Positions 52,409-60,629 of a stretch of DNA of 64,000 nucleotides are shown one piece after another. The notes below the pieces were generated by a model that was not told the DNA's origin, ran no database searches, and worked only from the letters and a program-made list of their open reading frames with translations. The position numbers were made by a program, and so were the translations under genes. Numbering within the stretch: position 1 is the stretch's first letter; every line of letters begins with the position of its first letter. The stretch is taken from positions 1 through 64,000 of the forward strand of contig NZ_MAFQ01000013.1 of assembly GCF_002013895.1 (NCBI RefSeq). The letters are read 5' to 3'. This stretch comes from Mycobacteroides franklinii. GTDB lineage: Bacteria; Actinomycetota; Actinomycetes; Mycobacteriales; Mycobacteriaceae.

Positions 52409-53073
52409 CACTGTTGTCTCCGCCTATTCGTCACAGCAAGCACGAGGGCGACGGCACCGAGGATCAACCCGATCCCGCCGAACCAGCGTGCCGTCTTGTC
52501 GGGGCGAGCGTCACTGTCCCCGGATTCATGGGTAGCCGATACCTGCGGCGCGTGCGCCGAGTGGCCGTCATGGTCGGCCTTGCCCTGCGTCAGGTCCAGG
52601 GCGGGCGCGGGGTACTCCGGCTCGGAGCCGCCCGGCTGGGCCTGCTGATCCCACTTGACCACTTGGCCGTCGGCATAGGTCTGTGTCGCCGGGAAGGTCA
52701 CCGAATCCGTATCCGGGAGCTTGACACGCACCCGGAACACCGCGAACTGATCGGGCCCAATCCCATTGCCGGTCACGGCTTTCCATGTCACCGACTTCAC
52801 CGTGCCCTTGGCGGCATCGCGGTCGACCGCGCTGGTCCAGCCGGGCAGCAGCTCGGTGCTCGCCGAGCCGACATTTGGCAACTGCACGGTCAGCTCGGTG
52901 GTCAGCGCCTTGGTCTCGGATTCGTTGGGAACCGAGAACTCCAATGTCGCGTAGCCGCCGCGAGCGGTGTTGTCGGTGGTCACACGCACGTGCGCGGACG
53001 CCGGAACGGCAAGCGCCACGAGAGCGGCGGCCGTAGCGGTGGAGACCGCGAGCAGCCGGGGAAACACGCGCAT
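52408..53073 (-). CDS. YcnI-family (DUF1775) copper protein
   Basis: A 221-residue protein with a signal peptide cut after A27, leaving His first (HVRVTTD). DUF1775 covers about 28-165, with the tryptophans in VTWKAV and VVKWDQQ that in YcnI lie near the metal. A His-containing linker (DHDGHSAH) and a C-terminal hydrophobic helix end it. YcnI is thought to bind or deliver copper together with CopC/YcnJ proteins, and its gene overlaps the CopC-type gene by one base. Confidence 0.92.
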   Translation of the reverse strand: MRVFPRLLAVSTATAAALVALAVPASAHVRVTTDNTARGGYATLEFSVPNESETKALTTELTVQLPNVGSASTELLPGWTSAVDRDAAKGTVKSVTWKAVTGNGIGPDQFAVFRVRVKLPDTDSVTFPATQTYADGQVVKWDQQAQPGGSEPEYPAPALDLTQGKADHDGHSAHAPQVSATHESGDSDARPDKTARWFGGIGLILGAVALVLAVTNRRRQQ

Positions 53074-53076
53074 CGC

Positions 53077-53733
53077 TTACCTCACCCCAAGTCGTGCGAG
53101 CAGATCCGCGTCGATGCCGTCGAGTTCACGGGCAATGGCGGCATGCGCCGCGCGACGACGGGTCGGTGGCATATGTTCCGAAGCCCCGACGGCGGTACCC
53201 AACTCCTCCAGCCGCGCACGGACGGTCGCGGTGAATTTCTTGGTCTCGGCATCCTTGGGCGCGCGGTCCAGCACGGCCTGGAGCGACTGCTCGGCACCGG
53301 CGATACGGGCTGAAAGCTCCGCGCCGAACCCTGAGTACTGGCCGAGCTCGGCGAGCGGTATGCCGAGCCGGTCGGCGCGGCGTTGATCCAAAACACCACG
53401 GACCGCTATCGCCGCCTTGTACAGCAGCGGCAACAGCACCGGGGCCAGCAGCCGTACCACCGTCAGCGTGCGTTTGATGCGGGTGGGCGAGAGCAGCTTG
53501 CCTTCGCGAACCGCCTTGAGCTGGTCTTGGGCGATCAACCGCTGGGCCTTCAGCGTCGCCAGCTCGGTCTTGCGCGAGTCGCGCCTGGCGGCCGACTCCG
53601 ATCGGGCTTGCATGTGCATCCGCCGCCGGTCGTTACGCGCCGCCAACCTGGCTTCGAGCTTGGCCTTCGCCTTCAGTGCCCGCGCCTCAGCGCGTTTCGT
53701 CGAGCGGCTCTTGCGGCTGGTGAGAAAACCCAT
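53077..53733 (-). CDS. DUF6474 family protein (Rv3850-like)
   Basis: A 218-residue basic protein equal in length to Rv3850. Residues 8-65 are Arg/Lys/Ala-rich and probably helical or coiled-coil, with one hydrophobic stretch around 95-110. Function unknown. It lies 3 bases upstream of the YcnI gene, so it leads the copper pair, an arrangement that may be only positional. Order relative to espR and hns matches M. tuberculosis. Confidence 0.85.
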   Translation of the reverse strand: MGFLTSRKSRSTKRAEARALKAKAKLEARLAARNDRRRMHMQARSESAARRDSRKTELATLKAQRLIAQDQLKAVREGKLLSPTRIKRTLTVVRLLAPVLLPLLYKAAIAVRGVLDQRRADRLGIPLAELGQYSGFGAELSARIAGAEQSLQAVLDRAPKDAETKKFTATVRARLEELGTAVGASEHMPPTRRRAAHAAIARELDGIDADLLARLGVR

Positions 53734-53914
53734 CCCAGCGGCCTCCGTTCATCGCGTTGCGAGTGTGGCGCTAACCCTAGCGCGCCGATCCTCGTCGGCC
53801 CCGTGCGGATAGGACCTCGTATTCAGGTTGTCGTGATGTGCACTGCAAAGGTTCCCGGTGGCCCTCAGCGAAGTCCCGGGGTTGACGATTAGGGCGGTAC
53901 AGGGGGAACAAGAG

Positions 53915-55474
53915 GTGAAAGGGCCCACATTTTGTGGTGGATATTTGACCTCCGAGCAAATTCCCGGCATGCTGTTCGCCGTGGGGCGACATCGAGCAAA
54001 TTCGAGCAGGAGAAGCCAGCAGCTGAAGCGTGCCTCCGCGCGCGCGGCTGTGGTGACCCTGCTCAGCTCCGGGACGCTCATGGGGGGATTCGGCGTTTTC
54101 GCCGTCACGACTCCGGCTGCGGACGCAAAACCCGGCGGCGGATCGGGTGGCGATCATGACAACGACCACGGTCTAGGTGGCGCAATCCACAAGATCACCG
54201 GCGGATTGCTGGGCGGCGGTTCCGGTGGCGGCGGTGGCCCGGGCAGCGGTGGGACCCGCAACGCACCGTCGGCCCCGAGCTTCGGCAAGAGCCTGCACGG
54301 CGGCTCCGGGTCGGAAGCCGCCGCGGGTGGCGGCAGCAACGACTCCGCCAAGGGCGACAAGGACAAAGACAAGGGCCCCGGGGCAAGCGTCCCGAAGCCT
54401 GGATCTGTCGGCTCCAACGGTAAGACATCTGATAACGCGGCGGGCAGCGCCGGTTCGGGGACCAGTACACCCGGCACCCCAAGTGGCACTTCCGGCGGGG
54501 GAATCGGCGGTATCGGGGTAACCCTGCCGCACTCGGGTGGCGCCGCGGGTGTCCACACTCCGACCGCTGAAGGTGCCGCCACGGAAAGCTCCAGTGGCAC
54601 AGGGACTCACACCGAAGAGCCCGGTCCGAAGGGCGCCCTCGGCTCGGTGGCCGGGGCGTTGTCGCCCAAGACTGAGACGGCCACGACGCCTAAGACAGAG
54701 ACGGCGACCTCACCCCACACGTCGACCGCGCCGGGCGCGACCGCCGAAACGCCCGCCGCCGGCTCCACACACACCGAGCATGAGACGTCCTCCGAGGAGC
54801 CCAAGGTTCCCGGCGTCACCGTCAACATGGGTGGGCGCACCATCATCATCTGGAAGAAGAAGCCGAGCACCTCGACGCACACTCCGGGCGCGGGCAGCGG
54901 AACCACCCCGGAGCATGATTCCGACGGCGATCACGATCATGTGATCGGCCTGCCGGGATTCCCCAACATCGGTGGCGTCCCCAGCCCGAACGCTCCGTCC
55001 GGTGGTGCCGCCGGAACGCGGACTCCGGGAGGAAACCCCGGCATCCACACCGGTCCCATTGCTCCGCCCTCCCTCCCCACACCGAAGTCTCCCGCCGTTG
55101 CGATCGCGACGCCGCCCGCGCCGCCGGTCATCGCGCCGCTGGCGCCGGTCGTCCCTCCGACACCACCGGTGGTCACCATCAAGCAGGCCGAGGGCGGCCG
55201 CGGCGGCGACGCCGTGGTTACCGCGGGGGGCACCAAGCAGCCCGAGGCCGTCACCAAGCCGATCCAGCAGTTCGTCGCGGCCGAGACCATCGCACCCCGC
55301 ACCGGGTACACCGACTACCTCCGTCTGACGAAGACATCCGAGATCGCCGCGGTGGCCATTCCGGGTGCCGCAGGCATCGCGATGATGACCTTCGTGGGAG
55401 CGGCCCTGGGATACCGGCAAGCCAAGGCCGGTCATACGGTGCGCGCATCCGCCGCCGCCCGCTTCCTGGAGTAA
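53915..55474 (+). CDS. Low-complexity Gly/Ser/Thr/Pro-rich surface protein
   Basis: About 519 residues; start uncertain. The GTG at 53915 has GGGGG 8 bases upstream; an ATG at 53969 would also leave the hydrophobic signal segment (ARAAVVTLLSSGTLMGGFGVF). After the signal come about 400 residues of Gly/Ser- then Thr/Pro-rich sequence with charged patches (DKDKDKGPG), then a short ordered VTVNMGGRTIIIWKKK segment, Pro-rich sequence, and a C-terminal hydrophobic helix (AVAIPGAAGIAMMTFVGAALG) followed by a basic tail. It is probably anchored and spans the cell wall, perhaps glycosylated. No homologue recognised. Confidence 0.75.
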   Translation: MKGPTFCGGYLTSEQIPGMLFAVGRHRANSSRRSQQLKRASARAAVVTLLSSGTLMGGFGVFAVTTPAADAKPGGGSGGDHDNDHGLGGAIHKITGGLLGGGSGGGGGPGSGGTRNAPSAPSFGKSLHGGSGSEAAAGGGSNDSAKGDKDKDKGPGASVPKPGSVGSNGKTSDNAAGSAGSGTSTPGTPSGTSGGGIGGIGVTLPHSGGAAGVHTPTAEGAATESSSGTGTHTEEPGPKGALGSVAGALSPKTETATTPKTETATSPHTSTAPGATAETPAAGSTHTEHETSSEEPKVPGVTVNMGGRTIIIWKKKPSTSTHTPGAGSGTTPEHDSDGDHDHVIGLPGFPNIGGVPSPNAPSGGAAGTRTPGGNPGIHTGPIAPPSLPTPKSPAVAIATPPAPPVIAPLAPVVPPTPPVVTIKQAEGGRGGDAVVTAGGTKQPEAVTKPIQQFVAAETIAPRTGYTDYLRLTKTSEIAAVAIPGAAGIAMMTFVGAALGYRQAKAGHTVRASAAARFLE

Positions 55475-55540
55475 GGAAGAATCGATACAGCACCCCGTGA
55501 GGGGTCTGTCCGGGAAGGCACACCGTGAGGGGAGAGGCAC

Positions 55541-56032
55541 ATGGGCGCAGGCCGTCGTGTGACCGATGCCGTCAACGCTGTGCTCGATCTGGCTCCGCGT
55601 AAGGGTGAGGTGACGTTGACCGCCCTCGTCGAGGCGGTTGGCCGCGATCGGGACCGGTCCATCGAGATCATCTCCGCGGATCTGCCACCCGGTGTGTGCG
55701 GCCAATGGCGCCAGTACGAGAACGAAGACATCTTCATCATCCAGCGCGGCCTGCCCACCTGGGACCGTACGCTCGCTCATGAACTCGGCCACGTGGTGCT
55801 GCGCCATGAAGGCATTTCGGTAGTCGAAATGGCCAGGGATGAAGCGGAATTCGCCAGCGATGACCTGATCGCCTACATGCTCTCGCAGCGCACCGGATGC
55901 ATGGGTGCCACCGGCATGGAGGCCGAACAGGAAGCCGAGGACTTCGCGGCGCTGCTGCTGTACCGGCTGGGGCGGCTGCCCTCCGATCGCGCGTCCATTG
56001 TTCAGGTGAGGCTCGGGGAGGCCTTTGGGTGA
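55541..56032 (+). CDS. ImmA/IrrE-type metallopeptidase
   Basis: A 163-residue protein with the zinc motif H80-E-L-G-H84 in AHELGHVVLRHEG, typical of ImmA/IrrE proteases that cut or inactivate XRE-type repressors. GGGGAGAGGCAC precedes the ATG. It overlaps the membrane-protein gene by 4 bases (GTGA). The nearest XRE-like protein is EspR, convergent and 1.2 kb away; whether it acts on EspR is speculation. Confidence 0.88.
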   Translation: MGAGRRVTDAVNAVLDLAPRKGEVTLTALVEAVGRDRDRSIEIISADLPPGVCGQWRQYENEDIFIIQRGLPTWDRTLAHELGHVVLRHEGISVVEMARDEAEFASDDLIAYMLSQRTGCMGATGMEAEQEAEDFAALLLYRLGRLPSDRASIVQVRLGEAFG

Positions 56033-57144
56033 TCGCCTGGGTGATTGCCGGGCTGCTGGGTATGGCGACGGGATTGCGCATCGGGTGGGTGCTCGTCCAC
56101 AAACAATCCCCGGTGAGCACCGGAATGATCGTTGCGCTGGGAAGCCTGGCGCTGGTGTCGGCGCTGAACTGGGAGCCGCTGACGATTCTGGTGGACAGCT
56201 CGTTGGGCTGGCCCAACATCTCGGTGGCCTTGAGCCAAGCGGCATTGACGGCGTGTGCGGCGGGCAGCTGCGTGATGATCACGAGCATGTCCGCCAGCCG
56301 TACCGCGGCGGCCAACAAACGGTGGGCGCGCTGGCAGTACGTGGGGGCGGCGGTGATCGGCGGCGCCAGCCTGGCGGTGTTCTTCTGGCGCGGTCGGCAG
56401 CCCGAGATGACCCCGCGTGAATTCCTGAGGCGTGATCTCGGCGGATTCGCATCCGGCACGGCCTGGTTGGTCCCGATGTTGTATGTCGCGGTGGCGCTGT
56501 CGGTGGTGTTGTGGGCCGGAATGGCTTACTCGAACCGCACCCGGCGGGGCCGCGCCCTGTTCCTCTTCACTGTCGGCATCAGTCTGCTGGTGCTGGCGGT
56601 GTTGGTGGTCGCCGGTGTGGCGGTGGCCAACTCCGAGTACGTCACCATCGGCACCGCGGCCACACTGATCGGCTGCGCGATGGCCATGGTGGCGGTGGGG
56701 TCGCTGCTGCCGACCTTTGAGACCTGGCTGGTCGCTCGCCGCGAGATGTTCGTACTGGCTCCGTTGTACCGGGACCTCAAGAAGCGTCAGCCGGACGCCG
56801 CGATCGGAGTGCGGCCCCGGGGACCGCTGGCCTTCCAAGTGGCAGATCGCATGGCCTACATATCCGATGCGCTCTTCTTGGAGGCGATGCATGCGCAGGG
56901 ACTGGACCCCGAATCGGAGGGCGAGAGCGATATCGAGCTCGGTGTGGAACCGGTGAAGCTCGATGTACTTCCGGCAGCTCAGGCTCACGCGGTAGTGAAA
57001 TGGGTTCTCACTGAGGGTGATCCGACAGAGAACTTCCCAGGCCCAGAATGGCTGCACCAGCCTGAGGGATACTCCGATCGCGAGTGGATTCTCGAGATCG
57101 CTACCGAGTACCGCAGGCTGGTGCGTGCTGAACGTCGTTCTTAA
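56029..57144 (+). CDS. DUF6545 / MAB_1171c-type integral membrane protein
   Basis: A 371-residue protein: about seven hydrophobic segments in residues 1-235, then a soluble tail of 135 residues beginning with EMFVLAPLYRDLKKRQPDA, the hallmark of the DUF6545 domain. The GTG at 56029 overlaps the protease stop. In actinobacteria this family is commonly next to XRE and ImmA-like genes. It could be a sensor that feeds the protease. Function unproven. Confidence 0.85.
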   Translation: MIAWVIAGLLGMATGLRIGWVLVHKQSPVSTGMIVALGSLALVSALNWEPLTILVDSSLGWPNISVALSQAALTACAAGSCVMITSMSASRTAAANKRWARWQYVGAAVIGGASLAVFFWRGRQPEMTPREFLRRDLGGFASGTAWLVPMLYVAVALSVVLWAGMAYSNRTRRGRALFLFTVGISLLVLAVLVVAGVAVANSEYVTIGTAATLIGCAMAMVAVGSLLPTFETWLVARREMFVLAPLYRDLKKRQPDAAIGVRPRGPLAFQVADRMAYISDALFLEAMHAQGLDPESEGESDIELGVEPVKLDVLPAAQAHAVVKWVLTEGDPTENFPGPEWLHQPEGYSDREWILEIATEYRRLVRAERRS

Positions 57145-57204
57145 GTTGTAAAGCCCCGTCCCCGTGCGTGTTCCCCGCCGGCTCGACGAGCGGTGAACGC
57201 CAAA

Positions 57205-57237
57205 CTGACCGGTCCTTCCCCGAAGTGGACCGGTCAG
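57205..57237. terminator. Hairpin terminator between convergent genes
   Basis: Perfect 11-base arms CTGACCGGTCC and GGACCGGTCAG around an 11-base loop, between the stop codons of the membrane protein (57144) and espR (57250). It probably works in both directions. Confidence 0.8.
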
Positions 57238-57249
57238 ACAAGCGGTGGA

Positions 57250-57648
57250 CTAGCTGTCGAGACCCTCTTTACGACGGTATTCGTCGACGGTCTGCGTAAT
57301 GCGATCCTGCGCTTCGACGGACAGCCCCACGGTGCGGGCCGCGATCCGGCGGACGCCTTCATCGCGCATGTTCGCGAGCCAGCTCAGTTCCTGGTCGAGC
57401 TTCTCGTAGTACTCGTCGTCGGTGAAGTACGCCGGCTTGATCCGGAAAAAGTTCGCGAGCGCCTTCATGGTCGCCGACGAAGGGTTGGTGCGGTTACCTG
57501 AGCGCAGCTGCGACAGGTACGGCGCGGACATCGTGATGCCCTCGGAACGCAGAGCCGCGATCACCTCGGCAGAGGTGTGGGGGCCGCGTCCGGGCGGATA
57601 TACGGTGTCGAACAACCGATTCAGACGTGCGGTGAACGTGGTGCTCAT
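57250..57648 (-). CDS. espR: EspR nucleoid-associated regulator
   Basis: A 132-residue protein, the length of M. tuberculosis EspR (Rv3849), with near-identical segments throughout (RLNRLFDTVYPPGRGPHTSA, PYLSQLRSGNRTNPS, FFRIKPAYFTDDEYYEKLD). The N-terminal helix-turn-helix is about 17-60; the C-terminal helices form the dimer. In M. tuberculosis it bridges distant DNA sites, activates espACD for ESX-1 secretion and affects cell-wall genes. The ribosome site GTGGAGG precedes the ATG. Upstream is a long non-coding region. Whether it controls ESX loci in this organism cannot be seen here. Confidence 0.96.
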   Translation of the reverse strand: MSTTFTARLNRLFDTVYPPGRGPHTSAEVIAALRSEGITMSAPYLSQLRSGNRTNPSSATMKALANFFRIKPAYFTDDEYYEKLDQELSWLANMRDEGVRRIAARTVGLSVEAQDRITQTVDEYRRKEGLDS

Positions 57649-57706
57649 CGAGCCTTACCTCCACAAACAGATAAAGTTGCTAATTCGGGGGACGTATTTG
57701 CTGCCC

Positions 57707-57759
57707 ATCGTAACCTTAGTTTTGCCTGTAGCCAAGCGCAACCGTCAAGTTTGGCTACA
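57707..57759 (-). promoter_or_regulatory. Candidate espR promoter with overlapping inverted repeat
   Basis: On the minus strand TTGGCT (-35, 57730-57735) and TACGAT (-10, 57707-57712) are 17 bases apart and would give a leader of roughly 55 bases. An inverted repeat TGTAGCCAA (57727-57735) and TTGGCTACA (57751-57759), with flanking TGCC and GGCA, overlaps the -35. A repressor there, possibly EspR itself, would block initiation. Confidence 0.55.
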
Positions 57760-58768
57760 GCAGGCATGGTGTTCGGTTATCCAAACCTGCTAGCTCGGGT
57801 ACATCTGTGCAGCGTCCAATATTCAGGACGATCTGGGAATCTTCGTTCTCAGGCAAATGATTGATAAATCCCCAGGGCGACGGCGCGGGGGCCGCCGCCC
57901 GGGCCTCGCTGAGAGATCGCATTCGTTTCCTAAGTCTGTCGTGCCCAGTGCTCGGCTGTATAACCTGCTCAGTTGCTACTCGCACCAAGACCACGCGTTC
58001 TGCGCGCACGCCTCGCTGACCTGGCAGGATGTCACGCCCGTGACGATAACGGCAGCTAGCGATTCTGGCGTGAATCGCCGCGCATAGGTAACGTTTTAAT
58101 AATGGAACGGTGACCGCAAGTGTGGCCTCCAACAGGGCATCACCTCTGACCAGCGGTAAATCGGCACTGATGGACTGTGAGGAAGATCACAGCAACCATC
58201 AAGCTTTGAGAGCTGCCACTGCCATCCGCGGCCGCGCGGGTGTGCCGATCAAGATCATCCAGAACCCGAAGATCGGGGTAAGTCCCGCCGATGTTCTGCG
58301 GCAGATGTGACGCAAGAGGCCCGTGCGGCGACGGTCATCAAGAACGGCACTCCCGTCAGCGCACACCGCGAGTGTGGTCGGGTCCGGTGGCGCACGGTTC
58401 TGTTGATGGTCGCTGGTGAGCGCCATCGTGATCGGCCACGTCCTACCCCCTTCGTGGATCAAGATCGACGAAGAAATGATCGCCAGGAGGAAAAAACGAC
58501 TGATGCGGGCGGTCGCTGGTTTCCCGTCCTCGTTTGCGTCGCTCCTGCCCCCAGGCGGCTTGCGGTGGCGGGCGCGTGGCCATGTTCGAGCAAGGAGACA
58601 TCGGCGAGGTGTCCGATGGCGCCGCCCGGGCGGCGGGCCACGGCGCGAAGACGGTGCGGGCCCTGCGAGAAATACGATGCCGAGGCTCGTGGCGGCTGGT
58701 TGCGCCAGGAACTTCTGGACGCTGCCGAGAGCTAGTGTCTGGGGAGTTGCTGGAGGGTGCCGAATCCG
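57760..58768. other. 1.0-kb region without a recognised gene
   Basis: Between the espR promoter and the Rv3847-like gene, where M. tuberculosis has Rv3848. No convincing protein was found on either strand. It holds a GC-rich dyad around 57865-57905, a TATAAC hexamer at 57959-57964, a TAATAA hexamer at 58097-58102, a perfect CRP-type site at 58176-58191 and, at about 58580-58735, short runs (QGDIGEVSDGAARAAGHG; KYDAEARGGWLRQELLDAAES in another frame) that could be remains of a gene. It may be a regulatory region, an sRNA locus or a decayed gene. Confidence 0.45.
58176..58191. promoter_or_regulatory. Consensus CRP-type binding site
   Basis: TGTGA-N6-TCACA, identical to the consensus of mycobacterial CRP (Rv3676). 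It lies 528 bases from the espR start and about 75 bases past a TAATAA hexamer on the plus strand. Its target gene is not evident. Confidence 0.65.
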
Positions 58769-59302
58769 TTACGCGGCAAGCAGCATTGCCAGCACAGCCG
58801 TGTCGGGATCGCTGATGGGATCGATGCCTACCCGACTCACCACCGAAGTGACGGTTCCGTCTGACTCGGCCTCTACCCATGCGGCCCGATGCTCAAGACC
58901 GAGGTGTGGCAACCCGGGCAGAAGGAGGCAACCCGACGCCGCGCCAAGGCATTCCGGCAGTGTGGGGTTGGTCTCCGAGGGCGGATGGAGCATGAGCAGC
59001 GCCGGTGGCTGATGCTCTGCGAAATGGCCAGGCGCGACAGCGGATTCGCCAAGGACCGTTCCCTCGGCGATGACCAGCCCAACCATGCCGGGTGTCGGGT
59101 CGTCGGGCAGGTCTTCGCGTGCACCAAAAATCGTTGTGGTGGAAAGCAATCCGGGCAATGTGGCGATGCGCACCGTCACGATCAGCAGCTGCATCCATTC
59201 TTTGGTGGAGTCGGGCCAGCGGCCGCACACCACAAACCCCCGCAGCGATCCGCCCGCATGAAAGGGCGCGATCTCGATCGGCCGATCGGAACTGGTCGCC
59301 AT
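58769..59302 (-). CDS. Conserved mycobacterial protein, Rv3847-like
   Basis: A protein of 177 residues, the same length as Rv3847, between sodA and espR as in M. tuberculosis. It begins MATSSDRPIEIAPFHAG and has no signal peptide, membrane segment or motif that I recognise. An alternating pattern of hydrophobic strands suggests a compact fold. Upstream, the sodA terminator separates it from sodA, so it should have its own promoter. Function unknown. Confidence 0.82.
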   Translation of the reverse strand: MATSSDRPIEIAPFHAGGSLRGFVVCGRWPDSTKEWMQLLIVTVRIATLPGLLSTTTIFGAREDLPDDPTPGMVGLVIAEGTVLGESAVAPGHFAEHQPPALLMLHPPSETNPTLPECLGAASGCLLLPGLPHLGLEHRAAWVEAESDGTVTSVVSRVGIDPISDPDTAVLAMLLAA

Positions 59303-59407
59303 ATCTGCCTCCGCGACATCACAATCCATATTGCGCGACGCTGCTGATTCCAGAATTACCATGCGCGGAAGCACCCCGCAATCGCTAGCGGACACGCCGA
59401 AAACACA

Positions 59408-59444
59408 CTTGGGCCCCGGATTCGTAACGAATCCGGGGCCCAAG
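59408..59444. terminator. sodA terminator, 18-bp perfect stem
   Basis: Arms 59408-59425 and 59427-59444 are exact complements (CTTGGGCCCCGGATTCGT and its partner), with the real loop formed by opening the centre. It starts 12 bases after the sodA stop. On the minus strand TGTGTTTT follows, so it is a true intrinsic terminator for sodA. Confidence 0.92.
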
Positions 59445-59455
59445 CGAAAGCGAGA

Positions 59456-60079
59456 TCAGCCGAAGATGAGACCCGACGTCTTGGTGGTGGCCGCTGCGTA
59501 GCGGTCCTGCACGTCGGCCCAGTTGACCACGTTCCAGAACGCCTTGACGTAATCCGCCTTGACGTTCTTGTACTGCAGGTAGAAGGCGTGCTCCCACATG
59601 TCCACCTGGAGCAGCGGGATGATGCCCAGAGGAACATTGGCCTGCTGGTCATACAGCTGGAAGGTCAGCAGCTTCTGTCCGAGGCTGTCGTAGCCGAGCA
59701 CGGCCCAGCCCGATCCCTGCAGGCCGTTGGCTGCGGCGGTGAACTGCGCCTGGAACTTGTCGAACGAGCCGAACTGATCGTCGATGGCGGCGGCCAGATC
59801 ACCGGTGGGCTTGTCGCCACCGTTGGGGGACAGGTTCTTCCACCAGATCGAGTGGTTCACGTGCCCACCGAGGTGGAATGCCAGGTTCTTCTCGTTGAGG
59901 AAGATCGCCGCGTGGTCGCCCTTTTCGCGGGCCTCTTCCAGCTTGGCGACCGCGGAATTGACGCCCGCCACGTAGGCCGCGTGGTGCTTACTGTGGTGCA
60001 GCTCGTTGATCTGTCCCGAGATGTGGGGCTCCAGCGCTCCGTAGTCGTAGTCCAAATCGGGCAGTGTGTACTCAGCCAC
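59456..60079 (-). CDS. sodA: Superoxide dismutase, probably manganese-type
   Basis: A 207-residue Fe/Mn superoxide dismutase with the metal ligands H28, H76, D160 and H164. There is no signal peptide; mycobacterial SodA is nevertheless exported, in M. tuberculosis with SecA2. Residue 145 is Gln, not His as in the iron enzyme of M. tuberculosis, which points to manganese. The GTG at 60079 follows AAAGGAA. The gene ends at a strong terminator, so it is monocistronic. Confidence 0.97.
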   Translation of the reverse strand: MAEYTLPDLDYDYGALEPHISGQINELHHSKHHAAYVAGVNSAVAKLEEAREKGDHAAIFLNEKNLAFHLGGHVNHSIWWKNLSPNGGDKPTGDLAAAIDDQFGSFDKFQAQFTAAANGLQGSGWAVLGYDSLGQKLLTFQLYDQQANVPLGIIPLLQVDMWEHAFYLQYKNVKADYVKAFWNVVNWADVQDRYAAATTKTSGLIFG

Positions 60080-60129
60080 GAGATTCCTTTCCGCTTGCGT
60101 CGTAATCGCTCGTATCTGCGTTATGTGCA

Positions 60130-60157
60130 GAACTATTCAACAGAAGGCGCGGCTCAA
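60130..60157 (-). promoter_or_regulatory. Candidate sodA promoter
   Basis: On the minus strand TTGAGC (-35) and TAGTTC (-10) are 16 bases apart, 51 bases before the sodA start. The fit to the mycobacterial SigA consensus is fair. Confidence 0.35.
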
Positions 60158-60297
60158 CCTGTTCCCACCGGAGTGCCGGCCTACCGATTCAACCCTGCTC
60201 TATTGCGCCCTAGGCCGCAAGGACTGGGGAAGGGCACGCACGTCCCGGATGTGGCTACCGAACGGGTGAGCCGCAGGTGTGCGCGGTCGACTGTCGG

Positions 60298-60453
60298 TCA
60301 GACGAGAATGAGAAACGCGAGGCCGGCCGCGAGGATGAGAGCGATGATGAGAGCGCGGAACGCTGCGACACGGTACGAGGTGTTGTAGCAGCGGGGAGTC
60401 AACTGCCAGCCGGAAGTGGACATCGGTTCTTGTCCTGCCGACTGTGCTGTCAT
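60298..60453 (-). CDS. Small membrane protein, 51 residues
   Basis: The ATG at 60453 has a perfect AGGAGG 6 bases upstream. The product starts MTAQSAGQEPMSTSGWQL, is polar for 28 residues, and ends in one hydrophobic helix (FRALIIALILAAGLAFLILV), so it is a single-pass protein with the C-terminus in or through the membrane. It lies upstream of sodA on the same strand with a 218-base gap. Function unknown. Confidence 0.7.
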   Translation of the reverse strand: MTAQSAGQEPMSTSGWQLTPRCYNTSYRVAAFRALIIALILAAGLAFLILV

Positions 60454-60629
60454 CGCCGCCCTCCTGCCATTCATTGCAAGTACCGTCACGGTGAGATGAG
60501 TCACAGCATCACTCGTGTGACGGTCATCATAACTCCAAATCGTGGTGCGCGAAAATTCACCCAGCGTGTACCTGGAAACCCCAGCTAGACCAGCAAATTG
60601 AGGGCACCCGGCGGCGTATCATCAAAGGC

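Noticed and set aside
54710..56245. A 511-residue minus-strand open frame across the surface protein and protease genes
   Set aside because: Composition is a mirror of low-complexity DNA and it covers two genes with better evidence.
58110..58310. A 66-residue plus-strand frame ending VSPADVLRQM
   Set aside because: No ribosome site or known family; it is kept only as part of the non-coding description.
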